Positions 24,577 through 33,214 of a stretch of DNA of 64,000 nucleotides are shown here, piece by piece. A program made the translations under genes and the position numbers. Numbering within the stretch: the stretch's first letter is position 1; every line of letters begins with the position of its first letter. This stretch comes from Lacticaseibacillus daqingensis (GTDB taxonomy: Bacteria > Bacillota > Bacilli > Lactobacillales > Lactobacillaceae): contig NZ_RHOH01000001.1 of assembly GCF_003946115.1 (NCBI RefSeq), positions 1-64,000 on the forward strand. Reading direction: 5' to 3'. The notes under the pieces are model-generated. The model was given only the letters and a program-made list of their open reading frames with translations. It was not told the DNA's origin and ran no database searches.

Positions 24577-24592
24577 TTGGTCTAAAGATCAA
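24577..24592 (+). promoter_or_regulatory. Operator candidate 1 upstream of the GH18 gene
   Basis: TTGGTCTAAAGATCAA is an inverted repeat with one G-T deviation. An outer ACTTGG/CCAAGT pair surrounds it. The TTGGTCT half-site is that of GntR/HutC NagR or DasR operators, but the spacing is 2 bp longer than their consensus. Confidence 0.45.
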
Positions 24593-24684
24593 GCCAAGTG
24601 ACGGCCGCCGCCGCCCCGCCCGGCCAGCCGCGCAACAGCAGTCGACCAAAATGCCGCAGGCGCGGGCCTTTGCGCCCACCGCCG

Positions 24685-24702
24685 GGTCTATCCGTTTAGA
24701 CC
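24685..24702 (+). promoter_or_regulatory. Operator candidate 2 upstream of the GH18 gene
   Basis: GGTCTA-6-TAGACC is a perfect inverted repeat ending 18 bp before the -35 hexamer. It shares the GGTCTA half-site with candidate 1, so one regulator could bind both. Confidence 0.45.
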
Positions 24703-24720
24703 AACTTCACAGCGACGCGA

Positions 24721-24768
24721 TTGACGCCTGGCAACGCGCTCGCTATCTTGGGTGAGAAAGCGCTTACT
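24721..24768 (+). promoter_or_regulatory. GH18 promoter with overlapping cre site
   Basis: TTGACG (24721-24726) and TATCTT (24744-24749) are 17 nt apart. AGAAAGCGCTTACT (24755-24768) matches a CcpA cre site at 12 of 14 core positions and covers the expected transcription start. CcpA binding here would repress the gene when preferred sugars are present. Confidence 0.6.
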
Positions 24769-24831
24769 TTTTAGTGCTTGGCGTTAACCGTTCAGATGGC
24801 AGTCGGCACATCAGTGATTGGAGGAGCATCA

Positions 24832-27195
24832 ATGAAAAGTGCTTGGAGCAAAATGGGCATTGCGTTGGGAACGCTTGCCGTATTGGGGGCTGTAGGGTTC
24901 AGCCAGGGGCAGTCCGCGCAGGCGGCGACATCGCCCAACGGCAAGCGGTACGGGGTGTATTTTCGGTCGTGGTTAGATAAATCACTCGTCGGGGTCCAAA
25001 CCGGCGCCAACGTGGCGTTGACTCAGGGCCTCGATGACATTCCCTGGGGGGTCGATTACCTGACCGTCTTTGGCCCGACCTCGGACACCGTGGGGGCGCA
25101 AGCGCAGGCGGCCTCACCATTTTATCAACACCTCGCCACGTATGCAGACACGCTGCACGCGCGGGGCACGCAGCTACTCAAGGCAACGGGCTACAAGTCC
25201 GCGATCCTGCCAATTGCGCAACGGTACAATCATGATATGACCGTGGATTTTGACCAGATCGCCAAGGATTACGCTGACAACCTGGTCTTCAAGTATCACC
25301 TTGACGGCATTGATGTGGATATGGAAATGACGCCGACCGCAGAGGACGTTGCGTGGACTGATCAGTTCTTCGCAGCGCTCGGCCACTACCTCGGCCCGCA
25401 GTCGATCAACCCTGGCACGCTCATGGTGTACGACACTGTTGATGGCCACACCACGGCGCCTTTGGTCAACGTCAGCCAATACTTCAGCTACCTTGGCAAC
25501 CAGCAGTACGGGAGCACCTCATCGCGCACGGTACGCGATTTCACTAAGTTCGGGGCCGCCGGGATCGCGCCGAGCCAGATCCTGGCTGGCCTGAGCTTCG
25601 TTGAAAACAACGGCGCCAACTGGGGCGACACCGGTGAGGACTACAACACCAGTCACGTGCACGAGCTCGCAACGGCCTCTGCAGCGGGCGAGTTCATGGG
25701 CATGTTCATGTACGCGGTCGATCGCGATGGCCGCAGTGCCACCGGCCCCGATCACACCACGCTTGGCCCATCCACGTTCCGCTGGACCAAAGCCTCCATC
25801 CTTGAGACCAAGGGCTACACCCTCGCCCAAACCAAGGCTGCGGCTGAGCAGCACATCACCCGGGTCGCGCCAGCGAAGAACTGGTCCGCCAGCCAGATTG
25901 CCACACTGCAAGCACAGATTGCGGCTGCGCCGACCATCTTTGACGTCATCACCGTCTTCATAACCGATGACTTTGACACGACGCTGGACGCCAGCTTCGA
26001 TCCATTTTATGAAATCAACACCCCGCTGACGGACACTGCCCCACTTGAGGCCGCGCTTCAGGCCGCCGGTGCCACCCAAGCGGCCGCTTACACCGATGCC
26101 TCCTGGCAGGCACTTGCCGCCACCGTGACCGCGGGCCAGGACCTGCTGGCCACGCACCCGACAGCCGCCGCCGCAACGCAGGCGGCCACAACGATCGGGC
26201 AGGCCATCGCGGCGCTTGTCCCGGCCGACACCGTGCCGGTCGACAAAACGCATCTGACCGCGTCGTTGAAGCTAGCCGCCGAAGTGACCGATGATGGCTA
26301 CTCCGACAGCACCTGGGCCGCACTGGTTGCCGCACAGACCACCGCCCAGCAAGTGGCCGCCGATCCAGCCGCCACGCAGGACGCCATCACGGTCGCCGCC
26401 GCGGAACTGGCGCGCGCGGTGTACAAGCTTGTGCAAGACGAACAGCAACCGCAAGCCAATAAGGAAGCCCTGACCACGCTGATCGCGGGATTGCCTGAGC
26501 TAACCGAAACGGATTACCACCCCACCACTTGGCAGACTTACGTGACCGCCCTGGCCGCAGCCAAAACGCTCAAGGCAGACACATTGGCGACCCAAACCGC
26601 CGTGGACACCCAAGTTCAGGCGCTGCAGGCCGCATTGGCCGGCCTGTTGCCAAGCGACGCCCAGTTACCGGCCGAGGCCGCAAAAGCGCGGGTGACGGCC
26701 GCCGCAGCCGCCCACCACGACTACATGGTCGCCGTAGCTGCCCAGCGCGAAGCTGCGGCCCAAGCCGCCGCCTACCAAGCCGGACGCCAAATCGGCGAAA
26801 CCAACGCCGCGCGCCCAGACCTCAGCGCGCGCACCTCAGCTTACCAGGAAGCTTTTGCCGCGGGTGAAAAGGTCGGGCTAAGCATTCGCAAACTCAAGGC
26901 TTTCCTTGCGACCCTCGCGCAGCAAGCGGCGCTGGCGAAGCAAGCCCAAGACTTGGCTGCGCAGCTCACCAAAGATTATCCGATGATGACCTACACAGCC
27001 CTGCAACAGGCCGCGGCGGCTGGTGAGCCAGGCGCCATTGCGGAATTAGCGACCCGCACCGCGCAAGCCCAAAAAACGGCGCTGCCGACCTCAGTCAAAT
27101 CCCCTGAGTATGCGATGATGGGCTACGGTCAACTGCAGACCCTGGCCAAGGCTGGTGACCAAGCGGCCGCCGCTGAACTCGCCAAGCGCCATTAG
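24832..27195 (+). CDS. Secreted GH18 endo-beta-N-acetylglucosaminidase-like enzyme with FIVAR repeats
   Basis: A 787-residue exported glycosidase. The signal peptide ends near SAQAATS (about residue 32). The GH18 domain (about 38-350) has the catalytic DGIDVDME motif near 158-165, with Glu as the acid. The ENNGANWG and GEFMGMFMYAVDRDG segments resemble EndoS/EndoF enzymes that release N-glycans by cutting chitobiose. Three FIVAR-type helical modules follow (about 401-465, 471-537 and 541-605). The tail is Ala/Gln-rich and has no LPXTG anchor. GGAGGAG precedes the ATG. Promoter, cre site and two operator-like sites lie upstream. A true chitinase is less likely. Confidence 0.85.
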   Translation: MKSAWSKMGIALGTLAVLGAVGFSQGQSAQAATSPNGKRYGVYFRSWLDKSLVGVQTGANVALTQGLDDIPWGVDYLTVFGPTSDTVGAQAQAASPFYQHLATYADTLHARGTQLLKATGYKSAILPIAQRYNHDMTVDFDQIAKDYADNLVFKYHLDGIDVDMEMTPTAEDVAWTDQFFAALGHYLGPQSINPGTLMVYDTVDGHTTAPLVNVSQYFSYLGNQQYGSTSSRTVRDFTKFGAAGIAPSQILAGLSFVENNGANWGDTGEDYNTSHVHELATASAAGEFMGMFMYAVDRDGRSATGPDHTTLGPSTFRWTKASILETKGYTLAQTKAAAEQHITRVAPAKNWSASQIATLQAQIAAAPTIFDVITVFITDDFDTTLDASFDPFYEINTPLTDTAPLEAALQAAGATQAAAYTDASWQALAATVTAGQDLLATHPTAAAATQAATTIGQAIAALVPADTVPVDKTHLTASLKLAAEVTDDGYSDSTWAALVAAQTTAQQVAADPAATQDAITVAAAELARAVYKLVQDEQQPQANKEALTTLIAGLPELTETDYHPTTWQTYVTALAAAKTLKADTLATQTAVDTQVQALQAALAGLLPSDAQLPAEAAKARVTAAAAAHHDYMVAVAAQREAAAQAAAYQAGRQIGETNAARPDLSARTSAYQEAFAAGEKVGLSIRKLKAFLATLAQQAALAKQAQDLAAQLTKDYPMMTYTALQQAAAAGEPGAIAELATRTAQAQKTALPTSVKSPEYAMMGYGQLQTLAKAGDQAAAAELAKRH

Positions 27196-27226
27196 GGGCA
27201 ACCCGCGCCGAAGCGGCTGGCAAATA

Positions 27227-27396
27227 ATTAACCGTTCAAGAGTAGTCACGACTATTCCAAAACAATACGCGCCGACTGCGATGCCCTAGCCATATAAGAC
27301 GAAGGTCCTGTCAAACCTGTACTTAGGTTTGACAGGACCTTCGTCTTATACTCTTGACTAAAACCGAAATTGCTTCAATTTCTTTTCGGTTACTGT
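27227..27396 (+). repeat. Structured repeat element, solitary copy 3 (inverted loop)
   Basis: A 170-bp element starting 31 nt after the GH18 stop. The closing stem is TCAAGAG (27236-27242) / CTCTTGA (27351-27357), which replaces the GGCCCAAGA/TCTGGGCT pair of copies 1 and 2. The 54-nt hairpin (27295-27348) has a perfect 23-bp stem and the loop TGTACTTA, the reverse complement of the usual TAAGTACG-type loop, although the flanks keep the same orientation. A further ACCGAAA/TTTCGGT hairpin closes the 3' end. The small second hairpin is weak here. Confidence 0.75.
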
Positions 27397-27722
27397 GACG
27401 TCGTACCACGCAAGACGCTTGGCAGTATGTATACGAACGCACCACATTCTATCAACCAAGTGGCCCCGATAAAAATAGTTATCTGGCTACGGTTTTTAAA
27501 CGTCGCCATAAGCCGTTATCGTCAACCTATAATATAACGCCTCATCATCGCCCTAGGCAGCACTCATACGCTCGACATGGCTAATTCTCATCGTTTGCTG
27601 AGGAAACATTGCCGACTCGGTGATTTTATTCATCACGTTGACAGCCACTGATGGGTCGTTCACACTGTTGATGAGAGCGGTTTTGTGTCATTCCAGATCA
27701 ATCGTCACGGGAAGGATCAGTT
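27397..27722. other. Intergenic stretch before the island kinase gene
   Basis: About 325 bp without a gene. It is AT-richer than the sequence to its left and marks the left edge of the low-GC island. A TATAAT at about 27528 could be a -10 element, but no -35 is clear. The ribosome site GGAAGGA precedes the kinase ATG. Confidence 0.45.
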
Positions 27723-29543
27723 ATGCACCGATATTTGCAATTTCCTTGGGATAAGGGCGCAGCTAACAGAGAGTCATATTCGACGCAGAAAATGTTTCAC
27801 CATATTTTTTCGCTGTTGATTGGGTTTAGCGCGTTGTTAAGTATCGGTATGACGCTTATCTTCACCCAGATTTTGGCTAGTCATGAATATGCCAGTACAC
27901 AGGAGCGGCTTAATTTTCTTTCCAGTAACCTTGTCGATTCTTTCGATGCAATCGAGAACATCACCACAGAGATCAATCAAAATTCACTGTTACAGTCTGC
28001 ACTAACTGAACTCGATCAAAGCGGATCATTAACGCCGATACAGCAAGATACGATTAAACGTAAAAGCGCAACTGAAATACACTGGCTACTTGCAAATACG
28101 CAAAACATTGATACGGTCTTCCTGTTGACCAACGATCAGGTCAATATCAACTCAAGCGGCTGGAACGATCGTTTGAGGTTTGATCACCAATCGATTCGCC
28201 GGCTCATCGATCAACAAGCGCCACAGACTCGCCAGGGCCAATGGTACTTCAATGACAACTTGACTCAAGGTCTGTTTATCCAAAACATTCTCAGTGCCAA
28301 ACAATTATCACTCAGGAAGATCGGGACTCTTGTCGTCCGCGTTAATCTCAACTATATCGCATCACTCCGCCGAGAGACCAATGTCTTCGGCACCGCCGAT
28401 TACTTCTCAATCAAATATGGTCAAGCACTTACCACGACCGATCCTGCACTCTACGCAGCGAATCGCCATCAGTCCGCAGTGTCCGGTGTTGTCAACGGGA
28501 GTCATTCGCTACTAAGAAATCTCGGCTCAAAATATTATACCTATCGGCGTAAGATGACCACGCGCAACAACGAATTCGAGTTGACGTACTATCTACTGAA
28601 CATTCATGTCATTCAGCAACCACTGCAATTACTCATTGGCTTCACGCTACTGTTTCTTCTTTTTTATCTTATCGCCTCGCTTGCCGTGAAGCGTTATCTG
28701 ACCAAGCTGATCCACCCGATCAATGAGCTCGTCACCGTAATGAAGCAGTTCGAAAAAAGCTCAGACATTCCCACTTTGCAACGCCTAACGAATAAGAAGC
28801 AAACGCGCGATCAGTCTACCGAGATTCAAGCGTTGTATTCAAGTTTTCAGCGGCTCTTGAACGAAATCAATGAGCTAGTCGTCAAAGATTACCAGGCCAA
28901 GTTACTTATTCAGGAAGTTGAGTACAAATTTCTGCAAGCGCAGATCAACCCACACTTTTTGTATAACACGCTCAACTCGATCAATTGGCTGGCCATCAAC
29001 AACCATGATCAACAAACCGCAGAGATGATTACAGCACTTGCAACACTGTTACGAGGCAAGCTTAGTAGCCACGATCAAGTTCATCCACTAGATGAAGAGC
29101 TCACGCAACTGCACGCTTACGTCAAGTTACAACACATGCGCTTCGCTGATCGCCTCCGTTACACAGAGTCGATCCCGGCCGAGTGCGCCAACGTGTCTGT
29201 GCCACAACTACTGCTCCAGCCACTAGTTGAAAATGCAATCAAGTATGGCGTTGAAGCAGTCAATCATCCCGTGTCAATCCATCTCGAGATCCAGCGCGTA
29301 CACGACAAGCTTCAAGTTCAACTGTTCAATGACGGGCCTGCTTATGACCCACCGACACAAGCACATCGCCATACCTTACACGCGTCATCCACTGGCGTCG
29401 GGATCGATAACATACAGACCCGGCTCCACCTACTCTACGGTGAGCGCGCAAGTTTTACGATCAGCAACGTCCCTGAACAGGGCGTTCTAATCGTGATCAA
29501 GTTCCCGGTCGAGTTAACGACCACGCTAACGGAGGCGCTATGA
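27723..29543 (+). CDS. YesM-like sensor histidine kinase
   Basis: A 606-residue membrane kinase of the YesM/LytS type that controls sugar uptake genes. One membrane helix lies near residues 27-51. A long extracellular sensor follows to about 295, then a second helix (about 297-320) and a HAMP linker. The phospho-acceptor motif is NPHFLYNTLNSINW near 409. The GHKL ATPase has LLLQPLVENAIKYG near 500 and GVGIDNIQTRL near 560. GGAAGGA lies before the ATG. The response-regulator gene overlaps its end by 4 bp. Confidence 0.9.
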   Translation: MHRYLQFPWDKGAANRESYSTQKMFHHIFSLLIGFSALLSIGMTLIFTQILASHEYASTQERLNFLSSNLVDSFDAIENITTEINQNSLLQSALTELDQSGSLTPIQQDTIKRKSATEIHWLLANTQNIDTVFLLTNDQVNINSSGWNDRLRFDHQSIRRLIDQQAPQTRQGQWYFNDNLTQGLFIQNILSAKQLSLRKIGTLVVRVNLNYIASLRRETNVFGTADYFSIKYGQALTTTDPALYAANRHQSAVSGVVNGSHSLLRNLGSKYYTYRRKMTTRNNEFELTYYLLNIHVIQQPLQLLIGFTLLFLLFYLIASLAVKRYLTKLIHPINELVTVMKQFEKSSDIPTLQRLTNKKQTRDQSTEIQALYSSFQRLLNEINELVVKDYQAKLLIQEVEYKFLQAQINPHFLYNTLNSINWLAINNHDQQTAEMITALATLLRGKLSSHDQVHPLDEELTQLHAYVKLQHMRFADRLRYTESIPAECANVSVPQLLLQPLVENAIKYGVEAVNHPVSIHLEIQRVHDKLQVQLFNDGPAYDPPTQAHRHTLHASSTGVGIDNIQTRLHLLYGERASFTISNVPEQGVLIVIKFPVELTTTLTEAL

Positions 29544-30985
29544 CTAAACGAATGCAAGTTGTCCTGATCGACGATGAACCACTAGCCCTGATGGGAATAA
29601 ACCACCTGCTAGATGCCTATTCCGAACAGTTCGCGATCGCCGGCTCTTTTTCATCAAGCCTACAAGCACAAGCCTTTCTTCAGGCCAACCCTGATGTGAT
29701 CGATCTCGTGATTACCGATATCAACATGCCCGAGCTGAGTGGAATCGACCTGATCGGCGCCCTGCAAGCGATCACGCCAAATCTGACTTTCATCATTCTG
29801 ACCGGCTATGGCACGCTTGACTACGCAAAACAAGCAATGCGCTTAGGCGTTAAATACTTTCTTCAGAAACCAATTCTTGGCAATGAACTGGATGACACGC
29901 TAACTGCAGTCCGCAATGACATTCAACAGCGCCACCGGGTCTCGATCCTTAATCAAAAAGAAGCACTCAAGCGGGCCTTGCTATCAACCACCGAACCCAC
30001 TCTTGATGAAATCGATCAGTTCAGCGTTTTGATCTACGCCGAGCAATATTATCAAGCTCTACAGCCAAGCATCGACCGCTTATTGGATCCCGCTTCAGTA
30101 GGAACGATTAATGTGGAGGGCCTTGTACTTACCTATATCAGTCCAATCGTTCCATTATCATCGATTCATCTCAATAAACTGCCTCAACAGGCCGCGGTTA
30201 TCTATTACCGTCGACGGGTCAATGTCTCAATACTGCGCGCTGACCTGCCCGTGATCAAGCAGTTAATGCGGCTATCCTTCTACCAAAGAGGGCTTCTGGT
30301 CGTTGATGCCGACCACCTTCGGCTCACCACGACGGACCGACTCACGGTTCAAACCCACTTAACAGAGCTTATCACCCTGATCGAGATTGATCACGGTGAT
30401 CTGCCATCAGCTATGATTCAGCAACTGATTGATACCGCGCGCGATGCGCACCTACCGCCGAAGGAACTGATCCGTCTCATTCAATCGAGGCTCAGTCGCA
30501 CGCTTCTTTCCCAACCCGATAACCCGCCCACCTTATCTGCTGCGATTCAGCAACTTACCACCGTCTCCGATGCAGAAGCACTTCGATCACAGCTGATCGC
30601 ACTGACTCGACTCGCACGACAACACCCCCGCCAAGCTGATCAATCGATTCACCACTCAATTCGAATTAACGCAATCATTGCGGCTCACTTTGCCAAGTCT
30701 GACCTGTCACTTCGATCCATTTCCAAGCAATATCTATTCCTGAATCCAGATTACCTCGGGAAGAAATACTTTCAAGAAACTGGTGAACACTTTACCACCC
30801 ACCTGTTGAAGGTCCGAATGAACCATGCGACCCAGCTACTTGAGCAGGGTTATCCAGTTGCCACAGTCGCCAAAAAGACTGGCTATGAAAACAATCCCGA
30901 CTACTTTAGCCAACAGTTCAAGCGCTTCACCGGCGAGACGCCGCGCCAGTATCAAAAGTATCACCTAGGCCGAGACCGTTCTTAG
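29540..30985 (+). CDS. YesN-like AraC-family response regulator
   Basis: A 481-residue regulator. The receiver domain has the phospho-Asp in VITDINMPELSG near residue 58 and Lys in YFLQKPIL near 110. A long middle region of unknown fold follows. The C-terminal double helix-turn-helix of AraC type (about 385-478) has LRSISKQYLFLNPDYLGK and VATVAKKTGYENNPDYFSQ. Translation is coupled to the kinase (ATGA overlap). It probably activates the ABC importer operon at 34627-42460. It converges with the RpiR gene, with a 4-bp tail overlap. Confidence 0.9.
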   Translation: MTKRMQVVLIDDEPLALMGINHLLDAYSEQFAIAGSFSSSLQAQAFLQANPDVIDLVITDINMPELSGIDLIGALQAITPNLTFIILTGYGTLDYAKQAMRLGVKYFLQKPILGNELDDTLTAVRNDIQQRHRVSILNQKEALKRALLSTTEPTLDEIDQFSVLIYAEQYYQALQPSIDRLLDPASVGTINVEGLVLTYISPIVPLSSIHLNKLPQQAAVIYYRRRVNVSILRADLPVIKQLMRLSFYQRGLLVVDADHLRLTTTDRLTVQTHLTELITLIEIDHGDLPSAMIQQLIDTARDAHLPPKELIRLIQSRLSRTLLSQPDNPPTLSAAIQQLTTVSDAEALRSQLIALTRLARQHPRQADQSIHHSIRINAIIAAHFAKSDLSLRSISKQYLFLNPDYLGKKYFQETGEHFTTHLLKVRMNHATQLLEQGYPVATVAKKTGYENNPDYFSQQFKRFTGETPRQYQKYHLGRDRS

Positions 30986-31674
30986 TCCAAGTGCGTCTGA
31001 CGCAGAGAAAGGAGCAGATTCTGCAACACGACAAAAATCGGAAAGAGGTCCTCGCGATCGAACGCGTGCTCAGATCGATTGGCGTCAATATCAAAACCAA
31101 GGCACCAACTAGCGAGCACTCTAGCCAAAGTCGATGCACGCTTGGTGATCGCAATGATTGGAATGCCGATGGTCTTGACATTCGTGTTCATCTCTACGTT
31201 TTCGCCAGAATGGCTGACGCAGATCAGCACATCGCCCGGTCGAAACATGGCTTGGAGCTTTTCGAACTGAAACCGATCAGACACACAGACGTTGAATATC
31301 CCCAGATTGGTCAGTTGGCGTCCAAGATACATTCCGGCGATGCCTGACGCGACAGTCCCATAAACAAAGACGCGACTTGCATTCATAAGCGTCCGGTCAA
31401 TTGCTTCCAGATCACGCATCGACAGGCTTGTCGTGATTTGCTCGATGCCGATTCGAAAGGCACTTTCCACCAATGCCGGTCGAGCCTGTGCATACTTGTA
31501 AGCACCGAATGAGGCATACCCCATTTTCTGACAGACTCTCGTCAGCATCGAGCGGCCCACGTAGAACTTCGTCGCAATTTCGCCTGCCGTCATCTCTTGA
31601 ATATCGTGCTCGGTCAAATAACGATACACATCATACTCGCTCTCTGACATTTTCTCGATCACGTCTTGATCCAT
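30982..31674 (-). CDS. RpiR-family sugar-phosphate-responsive regulator
   Basis: A 230-residue regulator. The N-terminal HTH of RpiR type includes MTAGEIATKFYVGRSMLTRVCQKMGYASF (split here as about residues 28-56). The C-terminal SIS domain (about 95-200) has VFVYGTVASGIAGM and VLICVSHSGENVEM, which binds a phosphosugar. The ATG after AGGGATAAAA is preferred to one nine codons upstream. It is divergent from the GH1-EIIC operon, with a palindrome between them, so it should control that operon. Confidence 0.85.
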   Translation of the reverse strand: MDQDVIEKMSESEYDVYRYLTEHDIQEMTAGEIATKFYVGRSMLTRVCQKMGYASFGAYKYAQARPALVESAFRIGIEQITTSLSMRDLEAIDRTLMNASRVFVYGTVASGIAGMYLGRQLTNLGIFNVCVSDRFQFEKLQAMFRPGDVLICVSHSGENVEMNTNVKTIGIPIIAITKRASTLARVLASWCLGFDIDANRSEHAFDREDLFPIFVVLQNLLLSLRQTHLD

Positions 31675-31692
31675 TTTTATCCCTGACTTTCC

Positions 31693-31708
31693 ATGAACCA
31701 TGGTCCAT
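31693..31708. promoter_or_regulatory. RpiR operator candidate
   Basis: ATGAACCATGGTCCAT is a 16-bp palindrome with one mismatched pair. It lies in the divergent gap between the RpiR gene and the GH1-EIIC operon. Confidence 0.45.
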
Positions 31709-31784
31709 TTTTTTCATCTCATGTGCAGATCCAGCCGCGCCCTGCCGACCACATGTTACGCTATCGTCGAGGAGGGCATAGACC

Positions 31785-33209
31785 ATGACTAATTTCCTAA
31801 CATTTCCCGATCAATTTCTGTGGGGCGCTGCTGCAAGTGCGCCCCAGACAGAAGGTGCGGCCGATGTACAAGGCAAAGCACCGACCATTTTTGACACCTG
31901 GTATCGAAACCGGCCCGATGACTTTTATGACCAGGTCGGTCCCGATCAGGCGTCCGATGTCTACGCACAGTATCGCCAAGATATTAAGCTGATGGCCCAG
32001 ACCGGCCTTAATTCTTATCGTACCTCGATTTCGTGGGCGAGACTCTTACCAGACGGTCAACATCTCAATCCGCACGCCGTCGACTTCTATAATGATCTGA
32101 TTGATACGATGCTGGCTCATGGTATCGAACCTATCATGAATCTATTTCACTATGATATGCCGCAGTTGATGCAAGACCGCGGTGGCTTTCTTGCCCCTGA
32201 TGTCCTAGACGACTTTGTCTTCTACGCGACCACCGCTTTTCGTTTGTTTGGCAACCGAGTCAAGCGATGGTCAACTTTTAACGAGCCCAAAGCTCAACCA
32301 TACGGCGGTTACCTCTCGACGGGAGTCCCGGATGGATACCCCCCATTCCGTCACAACGCCCAAGAGGCGGCTCAAGTGATGTATCACATCGCACTGCTTA
32401 CCGCACGGTGTGTCGCAACGTTCCGATCAATCATCCCCGATGGCCAGATTGGACTGATCGAGGACAGTGTTCCGCAACTTCCTGCAGATCAATCACCCGA
32501 GAATGTTCATGCCGCTCATCTGACTGACGCACTCCGAAACCGAGTTCTGCTAGATCCTGCGGTACTAGGCCGCTTCAACCCAACTGTTGTGGCATTCGTG
32601 CATGATAATGGGCTGACTCCCACGACTCGGCCAGAGGATTTGGCCTGTATCGCCCAAAATACCGTTGACTATGTCGGGCTTACCTACTACAGACCAGATC
32701 GAATCAAGGCACCAACACGCGCGCTAGCGTCTGCCGCGACCCCACGTGATATCGACTTTAGTTACATCTCTCAGGTTTTCCAACCCAATAACGTTCGGAT
32801 GAACACTTCCCGCGGCTGGGAGATTCGACCAGAGTCAGTCTACGAGATCGGGATCGAGATGCGTGATCAATACCACAATATTCCTTGGTTCCTTGCTGAG
32901 AACGGGATGGGAATTGCTGGAGAGGCGGACGATATCGGGCCTGATGGTCGGATCCACGATCAGTACAGAATTGACTTCCTGCAAGAGCACCTTAGCTTTC
33001 TCCATGATGCGATCCAAGCCGGGAGTAACTGCTTCGGCTATCACGTTTGGACGTTTGTCGACTGCTGGTCTTGGCGCAATGCCTACAAGAATCGATACGG
33101 CCTGTTTGGGCTCAATCGTGCAGACCATTTTCGCCGAATTCCTAAGGACAGCGGCAACTGGTACCGCCAGGTGATTGACCGAAACGGCATCGCTGACGCA
33201 AGGAGTTAA
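31785..33209 (+). CDS. GH1 glycosidase, 6-phospho-beta-galactosidase-like
   Basis: A 474-residue cytosolic family 1 glycosidase. The acid/base Glu is in TFNEP near 163-167 and the nucleophile Glu in LAENGMG near 371. The aglycone/phosphate region reads CWSWRNAYKNRYGLF near 425-439, resembling LacG (SWSNGYxKRYGLF). LacG uses Ser, Lys and Tyr here to hold the 6-phosphate; Ser and Tyr are kept, but the Lys position is Asn with Lys one residue earlier. Substrate preference is therefore uncertain. The EIIC gene follows 5 bp later, supporting a phosphorylated substrate. Confidence 0.88.
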   Translation: MTNFLTFPDQFLWGAAASAPQTEGAADVQGKAPTIFDTWYRNRPDDFYDQVGPDQASDVYAQYRQDIKLMAQTGLNSYRTSISWARLLPDGQHLNPHAVDFYNDLIDTMLAHGIEPIMNLFHYDMPQLMQDRGGFLAPDVLDDFVFYATTAFRLFGNRVKRWSTFNEPKAQPYGGYLSTGVPDGYPPFRHNAQEAAQVMYHIALLTARCVATFRSIIPDGQIGLIEDSVPQLPADQSPENVHAAHLTDALRNRVLLDPAVLGRFNPTVVAFVHDNGLTPTTRPEDLACIAQNTVDYVGLTYYRPDRIKAPTRALASAATPRDIDFSYISQVFQPNNVRMNTSRGWEIRPESVYEIGIEMRDQYHNIPWFLAENGMGIAGEADDIGPDGRIHDQYRIDFLQEHLSFLHDAIQAGSNCFGYHVWTFVDCWSWRNAYKNRYGLFGLNRADHFRRIPKDSGNWYRQVIDRNGIADARS

Positions 33210-33214
33210 AGCTA

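Noticed and set aside
24250-24755. Small proteins in open frames upstream of the GH18 gene
   Set aside because: No ribosome sites or family features; the stretch is better read as control DNA.
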